This document shows positions 5,874 through 11,886 of a stretch of 21,028 bases of DNA, one piece after another. The notes under the pieces are model-generated. The model saw only the letters and a program-made list of their open reading frames with translations. It searched no databases and was not told where the DNA came from. This DNA is from a virus. Each line of letters opens with the position of its first letter. The stretch's first letter is position 1. Both the position numbers and the translations under genes were made by a program. The stretch lies in IMG/VR virus record IMGVR_UViG_3300042887_000702, positions 1 to 21,028 of that record. One strand, 5' to 3'.

Positions 5874-6091
5874 CCTTGATCCTTTTCCCTTTGTATTTTT
5901 GCAATCGATCTTTTTAAGTCGATCACATCTTGCCTGCTTAACTTTTTACTATCGAACGGCTTGCCAAGTATTGCTGCCATAAATTCGACTTGTGCCGCGG
6001 GGTGCGTAATCCCTAAATGTGCAAGCATCTTTCTTACTTGATGCTTTTCGTCTAGTCGCGCATACTCTGCTGAGAACGGAACGAATCCCAT
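5870..6091 (-). CDS. Hypothetical 73-residue helical protein
   Basis: Not recognised. It is mostly helical: residues 9-47 contain YARLDEKHQVRKMLAHLGI followed by HPAAQVEFMAAILG, and residues 48-70 (LSRQDVIDLKRSIAKIQREK) read as a basic helix. It sits directly before the annealing gene with an ATGA overlap and begins by TAATG overlap with the 40-residue membrane gene. Position suggests a partner of the recombination module, for example a loader or accessory factor, but no motif confirms it. Confidence 0.72.
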   Translation of the reverse strand: MGFVPFSAEYARLDEKHQVRKMLAHLGITHPAAQVEFMAAILGKPFDSKKLSRQDVIDLKRSIAKIQREKDQG

Positions 6092-6213
6092 TAGTTACCA
6101 CCTAACGCGAACCAAGTTCCAACGAATAGAACCCAACCGATCCCGAGAACGGCAACGGCCTGTAACAGCGTTCCGATAAATCTGGCGCGTGGTGTCCAGT
6201 TCCAGTTACGCAT
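6091..6213 (-). CDS. 40-residue single-span membrane protein
   Basis: A short gene filling an otherwise empty 114-base gap. MRNWNWTPRARF is a basic/aromatic head, then residues 13-36 (IGTLLQAVAVLGIGWVLFVG and following) form a membrane span, with a very short GGN tail. The ATG overlaps the stop of the upstream gene (ATGCGTAA), and its TAA overlaps the next ATG (TAATG at 6091). The positive head suggests the N-terminus stays inside. Function unknown; it resembles the other tiny early membrane proteins here only in type. Confidence 0.7.
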   Translation of the reverse strand: MRNWNWTPRARFIGTLLQAVAVLGIGWVLFVGTWFALGGN

Positions 6214-6412
6214 CTTGCAACCTCATTTCCTCAACGTAGGCAAATGCTTTTGCTTTTGCTTGCGCGTATGAAAGGCCGTTATCAATAACTTCGATCTCAT
6301 CGATATCGAACACGTACCAGCAACAACGACATTCATTCTGCCGCGCCCAGATGATCTCTGTTCCCCAAACGCGATAACCGCCGATTGGATCTTTAACTGC
6401 TTTAAGTTTCAT
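6206..6412 (-). CDS. Hypothetical 68-residue alpha/beta protein
   Basis: Not recognised. The first half is strand-rich (GGYRVWGTEIIWAR, then CCWYVFDIDEIEVI) and the last third a helix (SYAQAKAKAFAYVEEM). The order G-x-Y, G-x-x-I, WY, then an alanine-rich helix resembles the gene just upstream, so the two may be diverged copies of one fold. It starts by TAATG overlap at 6412 and its end overlaps the 40-residue membrane gene. Confidence 0.68.
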   Translation of the reverse strand: MKLKAVKDPIGGYRVWGTEIIWARQNECRCCWYVFDIDEIEVIDNGLSYAQAKAKAFAYVEEMRLQDA

Positions 6413-6624
6413 TATCGAACTTCCTTTGATGCGTAATCTAATGCGGCAACTGCATCTTTAAGTGTTGATGCGTAAGCGGTTTTGTATGTCGCTGGATTTA
6501 GGAAATACCAACCCTGACCGCGGTGTGTAGAAACTTCCCCGCGAACTATGCTGCAACCTCTGTATGAATAGTTGCCTGTCTTGATTTTGATTAGGCGAAC
6601 TTTTGGCTCATTGTCGTTAAGCAT
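6412..6624 (-). CDS. Hypothetical 70-residue alpha/beta protein
   Basis: Not recognised. A basic strand region (KVRLIKIKTGNYSYRGCSIVRG) is followed by GWYFLNP and a C-terminal helix (STLKDAVAALDYASKEV). The pattern parallels the next gene. Both ends are TAATG overlaps (6624 and 6412), so it is translated as part of the run from the GGAG-type site at 6908. It may be a small DNA- or protein-binding early protein; no motif decides. Confidence 0.68.
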   Translation of the reverse strand: MLNDNEPKVRLIKIKTGNYSYRGCSIVRGEVSTHRGQGWYFLNPATYKTAYASTLKDAVAALDYASKEVR

Positions 6625-6908
6625 TATGCACCTGCTGGCTTGGTGTCGTAGTGAATAACTTGCTTGTCACCGTTGTCTGTGTATGACCACTTAAGAGGCG
6701 CGTTGAGATTAAAAAATCCTCCGACTGTGATTGCTGCAATCGGTGCTTCGATATCCCAACCTGAACTTTGCGTGTGGACGCTTACATCGAATGGCTTGCC
6801 GTCAATTGCGTATGATGAAAGGTTCTTGATTAGTTCCATCGCCTGCTCTGGCGTAATCGTGAATGCGATTCCGTTTATGGCTGGCAGTTTAACTTTTATT
6901 GTTTCCAT
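6624..6908 (-). CDS. Hypothetical 94-residue protein, first gene of its operon
   Basis: Not recognised. From the ATG at 6908 it has 94 residues; an upstream ATG at 6980 is not used, because AGGAGCAAGAC stands directly before 6908. It shows strands (IKVKLPAINGIAFTI), a helix (PEQAMELIKNLSSYA), then DVSVHTQSSGWDIEAPIAAI and a strand pair. It follows a 135-base gap with regulatory-looking sequence, so it probably opens the recombination operon. Its leader resembles that of the gene at 9672. Confidence 0.68.
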   Translation of the reverse strand: METIKVKLPAINGIAFTITPEQAMELIKNLSSYAIDGKPFDVSVHTQSSGWDIEAPIAAITVGGFFNLNAPLKWSYTDNGDKQVIHYDTKPAGA

Positions 6909-7043
6909 TGTCTTGCTCCTGTTCCTAGAACCGCGTTGTGCGATTCGCTTAAAAGAAACTTTACGGTGATCCCCCGACAATTTCTCACATTTAGCCTGTT
7001 TCGTTTATAACATTTCGGTAACAGGAAAAACCCTATAAATCCG
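6909..7043 (-). promoter_or_regulatory. Intergenic leader and probable promoter before the recombination genes
   Basis: This 135-base gap on the minus strand holds CCTGTT...AACAGG, an inverted pair around the A/T-rich TATAAA, then AAGCGAATCGCACAAC and a leader CTAGGAACAGGAGCAAGACA that ends in a strong ribosome site. The last two elements have close counterparts before the gene at 9672, where the AGCG...TCGCACAAC box is inverted. A promoter with an operator is plausible; exact -10 and -35 boxes are unclear. Confidence 0.45.
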
Positions 7044-7385
7044 CTAACTAAGCCAAGCGGTGATACGCAGGTGTTTGCGCCTCTCTAAGCGATCCTTAGG
7101 CAGTTTCGGGGACTTGGCTAGGGTAAACCTATCCTCTGGCGTTAACCCACCCCAAACACCCCATTTTTCGTTAATCCCGATTTCTAGGCAAAACCCGATT
7201 ACGGGACATTGCTCACAAACCTTTTTCGCAATCTCAAATAAATGCGGCTCATCGTTCTCTGGAAAACAAAGATCAGGATCGTGATCAATACACGCTGCGT
7301 GATGCTGCCAGGTATCTGTCGGCGAACAGATTAGACACATTCCTGAATCTAACCATTCCTCGTGCGCACAATCTTTTATTGCCAT
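7044..7385 (-). CDS. WhiB-family regulator with an extra N-terminal metal motif
   Basis: 113 residues from the ATG at 7385, seven bases after the upstream stop; the ATG at 7412 would overlap it. Residues 25-95 are a clear WhiB domain: WQHHAAC (C32), the LCFPE motif at 39-43, then CEQCPVIGFC with C57, C60 and C66, and WGVWGGLTPEDR at 75-86. These four cysteines hold the 4Fe-4S cluster. Before it stands a second potential site, C6, H8, C17 and C20 (CAH...CLIC). The protein ends with a basic stretch (KDRLERRKHLRITAW) suited to DNA contact. It likely redirects host or phage transcription through the primary sigma factor. Confidence 0.95.
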   Translation of the reverse strand: MAIKDCAHEEWLDSGMCLICSPTDTWQHHAACIDHDPDLCFPENDEPHLFEIAKKVCEQCPVIGFCLEIGINEKWGVWGGLTPEDRFTLAKSPKLPKDRLERRKHLRITAWLS

Positions 7386-7392
7386 CCAAACA

Positions 7393-7734
7393 TTATGACG
7401 GCAACAAACCACGTTTCACTAATTCGGCGCGCACGTTCTCTGGCATTCCATTACCGCGCTTAGATTCAATCTGCCGCGCTGTTGATTCTTTTTCTTGCCT
7501 GTAACGCTTTTCAGATTTCCACGGTACGGAAATATCTGCGGGCATAATTACTTCTGACTTGTTCTGATAATGCTTTTTCAAACAATCAACTGCAAACGTA
7601 AACGGCATCTCTGAATCAAGAATGCCGCACCAAGCATCGGCCATTGCAGATTTCTCGCCATCGGTTCTACGAGATACCCGCGGATCGATAACAGATGCCA
7701 TTGCCAGTAGTTGCAAAATCTCTACGCGGTTCAT
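7393..7734 (-). CDS. Helicase-loader-like protein (G39P type)
   Basis: 113 residues from the ATG at 7734, which forms ATGA with the stop of the replication gene. The first 75 residues fit the small helical domain of phage helicase loaders such as SPP1 G39P: an opening helix (NRVEILQLLAMASVID), DAWCGILD in the second helix, FAVDCLKKHYQ in the third, then IMPADI. The hydrophobic A-x-x-W...L......A......HY......P-x-x-I spacing is the clue. The tail is basic and probably unstructured. It would bring the replicative helicase to the origin complex made by the preceding protein. No helicase gene is visible, so it may act on the host DnaB. The match is by pattern and moderate. Confidence 0.6.
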   Translation of the reverse strand: MNRVEILQLLAMASVIDPRVSRRTDGEKSAMADAWCGILDSEMPFTFAVDCLKKHYQNKSEVIMPADISVPWKSEKRYRQEKESTARQIESKRGNGMPENVRAELVKRGLLPS

Positions 7735-8435
7735 TGTTCTAGTTCCCATTGACTCGAAGTTTCTTGATTGATTAACTCAACCCAACCTTGCGCTGGTGAT
7801 TTCTTTTTATCCTGTCTTGATTGTTCGGCTAGTAGCCAACTGTATGAACTAGAAAGATTTGCGTGACCACTCGCTGCGCAATCTTGCGCTGCCGCAATTA
7901 GCAACTCTGGTTTCTTACCCTCTAGCAATAACTGCTTGGCATCCTTAGCGATGCGGCCGATCGATCGCGTAGGTGCTTTCTCGCCAAGATAGTGCTGGTA
8001 TGAATCCACGTATTCGGCAACGATCGTTGATGCGTTTGTTTCGCTTGGCGTAATCTCTATTTGTTCTAAGTTCTTGTTATATAGTTCTTTTAATAGAGTC
8101 GACTTTTCCGAGGTCGGTTCAACCGAAGTCGGTTTTCCGAACGTCGGTTTATCGTAAACAAGAGAATCTGAAACCCAATGACCCTGTTCGTTTTGGTACT
8201 TTATGCGCTCCAAGTAACCAATAGTTTCAAGTTCTTTTAAGGCCGTTAGGATCGCGCCTCTGCCCTCGATTGATTCGTTGGCTAGTGACTCTGCGTTAGT
8301 TCGCCAATTATCAGGCCTGCTCAAAATGCTTACTAAGATTCCCCGCGCCCGAAATGATAAACGAGCATCTCGCAGTATGTCATTTGAAAGAACCGTGAAG
8401 TTGCTTTGCGGTCTTGGCGTTCTTTTAATTGTCAT
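7731..8435 (-). CDS. Winged-helix replication initiation protein
   Basis: 234 residues from the ATG at 8435, which forms ATGA with the previous stop. Residues 12-85 hold the phage replication-protein winged helix: FTVLSNDILRDARLSFRARG, then SILSRPDNWRTNAESLA, and a recognition helix in GRGAILTALKELETIGYLER. A wing strand (HWVSDSLVYD) follows. A proline/threonine-rich linker with repeats of K/E-PTS (residues 96-113) leads to a helical C-terminal region of about 100 residues ending in KSPAQGWVELI. Such proteins bind the phage origin and recruit the helicase with its loader, encoded just downstream. No iteron-like origin was found inside the gene by eye. Confidence 0.78.
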   Translation of the reverse strand: MTIKRTPRPQSNFTVLSNDILRDARLSFRARGILVSILSRPDNWRTNAESLANESIEGRGAILTALKELETIGYLERIKYQNEQGHWVSDSLVYDKPTFGKPTSVEPTSEKSTLLKELYNKNLEQIEITPSETNASTIVAEYVDSYQHYLGEKAPTRSIGRIAKDAKQLLLEGKKPELLIAAAQDCAASGHANLSSSYSWLLAEQSRQDKKKSPAQGWVELINQETSSQWELEQ

Positions 8436-8722
8436 AGATTTTCTTGGATCTCGATAGTTCCCCAATGAATCTTTAGTGCTTCAAGGATCGCGATCTTGTC
8501 CTGCTGCGGCAATAGTTCCGCGCTGAATAAATCAAAGTCTGACTCACCATCTAGAAATCCTAAGAACTGAATCATTACCATTTGATCTGCGGTGTAATGC
8601 TGCACCTCGATCTTTTCCCAAATCTTTTCCCAATCTAGGGGTTCGATTGAATCGTGATTTCTAAAGATTCCCTCATCGTTCATCCAAGTTGTTTGGACTA
8701 GAACCTCAGTTGCCGTTCTCAT
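8432..8722 (-). CDS. Hypothetical acidic 96-residue protein
   Basis: Not recognised. The start at 8722 is set by GGGAGCAAAGCA just upstream and by an ATGA overlap with the preceding ribbon-helix-helix gene. The protein is acidic, with LDWEKIWEKIEVQHY and a hydrophobic stretch ADQMVMIQFLGFLDGESDFD, then a helix KIAILEALKIHW. It lies between a putative repressor and the replication initiator, and may be a partner of either. No catalytic or metal motif is seen. Confidence 0.7.
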   Translation of the reverse strand: MRTATEVLVQTTWMNDEGIFRNHDSIEPLDWEKIWEKIEVQHYTADQMVMIQFLGFLDGESDFDLFSAELLPQQDKIAILEALKIHWGTIEIQENL

Positions 8723-8877
8723 TGCTTTGCTCCCGTCATTAGTTCGATTGCTGATCTGATTACTTGACTTATGTTTGCATCGTGCTGATGCGCCCATTGC
8801 TTAACGGCCAACATCTGTTCGTTGTTTAGCCGCAGCGCGATTAGGTTGTCTTTATTTTCTTTCGGTGCTGTTTCCAT
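8719..8877 (-). CDS. Ribbon-helix-helix DNA-binding protein (52 residues)
   Basis: A short gene in a gap left by longer frames. Residues 11-17 (NLIALRL) form the ribbon strand, 18-32 the first helix (NNEQMLAVKQWAHQH), and 35-47 the second helix (NISQVIRSAIELM). This is the CopG/Arc layout, with strand residues contacting the DNA major groove as a dimer. Its ATG overlaps the upstream TAA (TAATG at 8877) and its stop overlaps the next ATG. It likely represses an early promoter, with its own leader region around 9673-9798 a natural candidate operator; that link is inference. Confidence 0.75.
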   Translation of the reverse strand: METAPKENKDNLIALRLNNEQMLAVKQWAHQHDANISQVIRSAIELMTGAKQ

Positions 8878-9173
8878 TAGGCAAGCATCTCCACTTCAAC
8901 TGTTACTTTCTCTTGATTGATTTGAGTTAGAACATAATCTTCCAAATCCTGATTCGCAACCATCTTTCCTGAGATGCGTTGTAAATCGATATTGGCTATG
9001 AACTGACCATCCTTGAACGCGACTTCAACTTGTTCGATCTCGAACTCAGTATCACCATCGTCACCTGCTCCCGTGATATCTAAATCCTCTAATGCGTTCT
9101 TGATTGCCTCGCAAATAGTTTCGTAGATATCCGAAACATCGATTGGTAAATCCTTGATCTTGTTTGTAGCCAT
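8877..9173 (-). CDS. Hypothetical acidic 98-residue protein
   Basis: Not recognised. Strongly acidic: IDVSDIYETICEAIKNALEDLDI at the start, a linker TGAGDDGDTEFEIEQV, then strands (VAFKDGQFIANIDLQ) and a C-terminal EKVTVEVEM. The charge pattern could suit a DNA mimic, but that is only a thought from composition. Both boundaries are TAATG overlaps, placing it firmly in the early operon opened at 9672. Confidence 0.7.
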   Translation of the reverse strand: MATNKIKDLPIDVSDIYETICEAIKNALEDLDITGAGDDGDTEFEIEQVEVAFKDGQFIANIDLQRISGKMVANQDLEDYVLTQINQEKVTVEVEMLA

Positions 9174-9466
9174 TATGACTGCCCTACCATCTGAAATGGG
9201 ATTGCGAATATCGCTTGTTCTTTTGTTGCGTATTGCAAGAACTCCCCAAGTGTTTCGATTGAACCGTCTGGCATTGCTTCGCGGATCGTGTAGCCACGTT
9301 CGGTGCGATTAAAGTTGTCCTCGCTGGTTATAAAGAACTGCCGACCTGCGACTGTGTATAAACCTGCGTAAACATTCGAACCGAAAAAGGCTAGTGTGTC
9401 CTTGCTAAAGAAATGCTGACCTAATTCCTTGTTTGCTTTTTTTACATCTGCGATTGTTTTGAACAT
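9173..9466 (-). CDS. Hypothetical 97-residue protein of a mobile-element family
   Basis: The pattern ANKELGQHFFSKDTLAFF, then a strand set NVYAGLYTVAGRQFFITSE, the polar stretch RTERGYTIREA and GEFLQYATKEQA resembles a small family I have seen in actinobacterial plasmids and phages, with no function I can name. It is probably a single alpha/beta domain. It starts a few bases after the gene at 9472, and the next gene begins by TAATG overlap. Confidence 0.72.
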   Translation of the reverse strand: MFKTIADVKKANKELGQHFFSKDTLAFFGSNVYAGLYTVAGRQFFITSEDNFNRTERGYTIREAMPDGSIETLGEFLQYATKEQAIFAIPFQMVGQS

Positions 9467-9471
9467 TGTGA

Positions 9472-9672
9472 TTAACCAACCTTGCTTAGTAGGAAGTGTG
9501 CGTTGCCAACTGTTATTAGTTTCGAACCATCGCGCAGAACGTAACGAACGAAAGTTCCAAACGGTAGAACTTCGCTTGTGATGCTATCAACTGTGTACAG
9601 TCTGCCTTCGACCATTCCTTGTGCCTTAACATTTGCCTTTAGAATGTCCCCGATGTTGAATGTTGTTCCCAT
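9472..9672 (-). CDS. Hypothetical 66-residue beta-rich protein, first in the early operon
   Basis: Not recognised. The sequence alternates strands: TFNIGDILKANVKAQG, GRLYTVDSI, FVRYVLRDGSKLITVG and FLLSKVG, resembling a small SH3/KOW-like barrel. The ATG has ATAGGAGCAAGCA directly upstream, a strong ribosome site. It is the first gene after the 9673-9848 intergenic region, so expression of the following early genes probably begins here. Nucleic-acid binding would suit a small barrel, but no defining motif is visible. Confidence 0.7.
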   Translation of the reverse strand: MGTTFNIGDILKANVKAQGMVEGRLYTVDSITSEVLPFGTFVRYVLRDGSKLITVGNAHFLLSKVG

Positions 9673-9798
9673 TGCTTGCTCCTATGTCCTAGCGGATTTT
9701 TCCGCGATAGATTCATAATAGGGTGTATGTATAACAGTTGTCCAGCGGATTCGCACAACTAATTTACCTAGTCAATAAAGGGTTTTTCGGCAAAAGTA
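9673..9798 (-). promoter_or_regulatory. Early promoter region with inverted repeats
   Basis: On the minus strand TGGACA, 18 bases, TATTAT gives a reasonable promoter. The inverted pair AGTTGT...ACAACT (spacing 13 bases) covers the -35 side, suggesting an operator. A small hairpin GCGGA-AAAA-TCCGC lies in the leader, followed by CTAGGACATAGGAGCAAGCA and ATG. The leader and the TCGCACAAC box recur before the gene at 6908. Confidence 0.5.
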
Positions 9799-9830
9799 AA
9801 CCCACCGCACAAAGGATTAAGCGGTGGGTT
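9799..9830 (-). terminator. Intrinsic terminator, 10-bp perfect stem
   Basis: AACCCACCGC (9799-9808) and GCGGTGGGTT (9821-9830) are exact inverted repeats around a 12-base loop. On the minus strand a T-rich stretch (TACTTTT) follows. It lies just after the gene ending at 9849 and closes that transcription unit before the early promoter. The opposite strand also has a short T run, so it may work both ways. Confidence 0.75.
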
Positions 9831-9848
9831 CACGGTTTTAGGGATCGC

Positions 9849-10070
9849 CTAAAGTTGCGCAAGTCTTGAAAGTCTAGCGCGCAAATGCGCCAGATACACA
9901 ATCGCATCATCGATCTCTTCAATTGTTTCTTTAACGATTAACGCGCCTGACTTTGTTTCGATCGATTGCTGATCACCGTTTGAATATTGTTCGTTGCCAG
10001 TTCCAAGAATCCGACTGCGCAAAGATTCGACACACTCAGAAACTTGGTTGGCTAATTCCTCACTTGTCAA
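9849..10070 (-). CDS. Hypothetical 73-residue helical protein (TTG start)
   Basis: Not recognised. It opens with TSEELANQVSECVESLRSRILGTG, then a polar stretch with QYSNGDQQSIETKSG and a long C-terminal helix KETIEEIDDAIVYLAHLRAR. The spacing is familiar from actinophage small proteins, but I know no function. The only usable start is TTG at 10070, preceded by AGGTGAGAGAAA, a good ribosome site inside the overlapping 33-residue gene. It is the last gene before the terminator at 9799-9830. Confidence 0.7.
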   Translation of the reverse strand: MTSEELANQVSECVESLRSRILGTGNEQYSNGDQQSIETKSGALIVKETIEEIDDAIVYLAHLRARLSRLAQL

Positions 10071-10161
10071 TTTCTCTCACCTCATAACAGTTCCGACATT
10101 CAACTGTCGAATAAGTTGCAAAACGAATCTCTACCCATTCGTGTTCACAAGATTGCAACAT
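10060..10161 (-). CDS. 33-residue putative zinc-knuckle protein
   Basis: A very short gene with possible metal ligands C5, H7, C22 and C25 (CEHEW... and CRNCYEV). Its ATG at 10161 overlaps the end of the phosphoesterase gene by 17 bases, and its stop overlaps the TTG start of the next gene. It fills an otherwise empty gap and its C...H...CxxC spacing is like other tiny phage zinc proteins. Existence as a translated gene is moderately supported; function unknown. Confidence 0.55.
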   Translation of the reverse strand: MLQSCEHEWVEIRFATYSTVECRNCYEVREIDK

Positions 10162-11335
10162 CTTGCCACCATCCTTTTCCAACTAACAGCGTAAGCATCC
10201 CTGCGGGTGCAGCCTGCCCAGTTGAATTCTCGAACCAAGTTGATCCACCGTCAAGTGCTGGTGCTTGCATCCAAGTCTTGCGACCTGACTGCTCAATGCG
10301 CAAATGATGATAGTGACCAGTTAACAACAAAGTTGCCTCGCCGATATCTTGCTGACCGTGCGCCATATTTTTCCACCAGTCAATTGCCTTGCCGCGGCAT
10401 TGGTGTCCGTGCGCTAACCCAACAACAGTTCCGCAAATATCTAACGTGACTGTCAACGTGTCGTACTTTGGAAATGTAAAACTAACGTGCTGATAATCGG
10501 GATGATCCGCAAGCGCATCTGCTACGGCTGAGGCCGCATCTAACGCAAATGAATCCGTGTAAGTAGTAGCCATAGAATTGCCAACACGTACTGCTTCATC
10601 GTGGTTGCCAGGAACGCAAGGCACGACAACGCGTGACGCATACGGCGCAAAACTTTTAACCATATGCAAAAGCAATCTGCGGTAAACCCGAATCTGGGAA
10701 GTTAGATCAAGATCAGTTCGCCAAATATGCTTTCCGCCTTGACTGTTCATCCCCTCGATACAGTCACCTAATTGCGGCAAATAAATCTCATCGATTTGCC
10801 TGCCATTCTTTTTAAGTTCTTTTAGTCGCTTGACGGCCTCTTCAATCTTTTGTAATACATTCTCAATAATGGCCTCAGAACCCCCGCCATCGATCTTTCC
10901 AAACTGGGTGTCTGCTAGTACCACAACGTATGCAAAACCCCCTGAGGCTGCCTCTACGGGCTTTCTAGGGGCATTCTTAGGTTTCCACTTACTAACTACC
11001 GCCAGCAGATCGTCAATCGGTATAACACCCGCGGCACTTTGCGGGGTAAAGGTTGCCCGAAAACTCTCAAGCCATTCGCCATCCCACCGCTGCCACTTAC
11101 TACGGCGTAAACCCGTTATGCGCCACTTAGCGGGATCTAGTTCAAACTCTGCTAATAGTTCGGCGTGATCGGGTTCATCCCCCGCCGTTCGTGGGACTGA
11201 GGTTAGAGTGCCGCCATTAGCATCGTATTCAATTGCTGGCTCCCATCCTTTAGGAATGTCCTTTGCAATTCGCTTACGTTGAGCATCGTCACCTAACGCG
11301 GAAAGATCATCTTTTAACGTCACGGGCAAACACAT
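10145..11335 (-). CDS. Calcineurin-like metallophosphoesterase
   Basis: Up to 396 residues. The C-terminal domain, residues 134 to about 350, has the family metal motifs in order: ADTQFG with D142, LGDCIEG with D191, PGNHDE with N244, H245 and D246, HGH at 309-311, and GHYHH at 340-344. This family hydrolyses phosphodiesters, including nucleic acids and cyclic nucleotides. Residues 1-130 are a separate strand-rich domain with a WRITGLRRSKWQRWDGEW segment. The second position of the first motif is D-x-Q rather than D-x-H, a common variant. A GTG at 11323 forms a GTGA overlap with the upstream stop and may be the true start. It lies after the lysis genes; substrate is not evident. Confidence 0.9.
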   Translation of the reverse strand: MCLPVTLKDDLSALGDDAQRKRIAKDIPKGWEPAIEYDANGGTLTSVPRTAGDEPDHAELLAEFELDPAKWRITGLRRSKWQRWDGEWLESFRATFTPQSAAGVIPIDDLLAVVSKWKPKNAPRKPVEAASGGFAYVVVLADTQFGKIDGGGSEAIIENVLQKIEEAVKRLKELKKNGRQIDEIYLPQLGDCIEGMNSQGGKHIWRTDLDLTSQIRVYRRLLLHMVKSFAPYASRVVVPCVPGNHDEAVRVGNSMATTYTDSFALDAASAVADALADHPDYQHVSFTFPKYDTLTVTLDICGTVVGLAHGHQCRGKAIDWWKNMAHGQQDIGEATLLLTGHYHHLRIEQSGRKTWMQAPALDGGSTWFENSTGQAAPAGMLTLLVGKGWWQDVAIL

Positions 11336-11562
11336 CCGATTTCTTTTTGGCCACGCAGTCTATGGCGGGTGAGGGTTTTACGGCTTATATCGTGACCGTG
11401 CGTAAGTAGGACACGGGAAAGCATTGTCATTGAAGTTTGTTTGTTATCAATAACTTTGAGCAATGCTTCTGATTCTTTATCGGGCAAAGACTTTAGTAAC
11501 TTGCCAACTGAGCATTCGTTCTTATGTTCGCGGATCGTAGTGAGGTCATTTAGCAGGGACAC
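11320..11562 (-). CDS. Small HTH-like protein (80 residues)
   Basis: From a GTG at 11562, preceded by AAAGGTGG, the protein has 80 residues; another GTG at 11571 is poorer. It contains C-SVGKLLKSLPDKESEALLKV as a helical stretch, then SMTMLSRVLLTHGHDISRKT and LTRHRLRG, which reads as a helix-turn-helix with a basic recognition segment. It ends GCVCP. Similar small proteins occur in other actinophages, as I recall, without assigned function. A role as a regulator or terminase-like recognition factor is possible. It precedes the phosphoesterase with a 4- to 16-base overlap. Confidence 0.62.
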   Translation of the reverse strand: MSLLNDLTTIREHKNECSVGKLLKSLPDKESEALLKVIDNKQTSMTMLSRVLLTHGHDISRKTLTRHRLRGQKEIGCVCP

Positions 11563-11604
11563 AAAGACCACCTTTCATCAGGATCAGTCTAGGTTATACA
11601 GAGA

Positions 11605-11886
11605 TTAAGCCTGTTGTTTTTTTGCGCGTGTCGCGGGTTTTGTTACAAGATTTTCTACTGCAATTAAACGATCATCTACATCGTTTAGTTTTGATTCAAT
11701 TCGATTAACCGTATTCGCAACATCTGCGAGAGATCGACCACCATTTGATTCGGGGTGAATTGGGTACGTTGCCTGATCGATATAAATTTTGATCGGCTTT
11801 ACAACTGCCCACTTTATGAACAGTCCAACCGTTCCAGCGATCGTTGCAATTGCGGCAGCGTATTGCGCAATAACAAGAATAGACAT
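11605..11886 (-). CDS. Membrane/coiled-coil protein of the lysis region
   Basis: 93 residues. Residues 3-28 (ILVIAQYAAAIATIAGTVGL and following) form a membrane span; PIKIYIDQATYPIHPESNGG is a short linker; residues 50-85 (SLADVANTVNRIESKLNDVD and following) form a heptad-like coiled coil; the tail is basic (RAKKQQA). This one-span plus coiled-coil layout is typical of small proteins in actinophage lysis cassettes, some of which act as second holins or spanin-like factors. It starts by TAATG overlap with the beta-rich gene. Confidence 0.68.
   Translation of the reverse strand: MSILVIAQYAAAIATIAGTVGLFIKWAVVKPIKIYIDQATYPIHPESNGGRSLADVANTVNRIESKLNDVDDRLIAVENLVTKPATRAKKQQA

Noticed and set aside
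10116-11168. Plus-strand frames opposite the phosphoesterase gene
   Set aside because: They are antisense shadows of a gene with clear catalytic motifs and lack ribosome sites.
11572-11604. TATAAC and TAGACT boxes before the small HTH-like gene as a promoter
   Set aside because: They fall in a 42-base gap but no -35 fits, spacing to the GTG does not match the leaderless pattern and a ribosome site is present, so I left it out as a feature.
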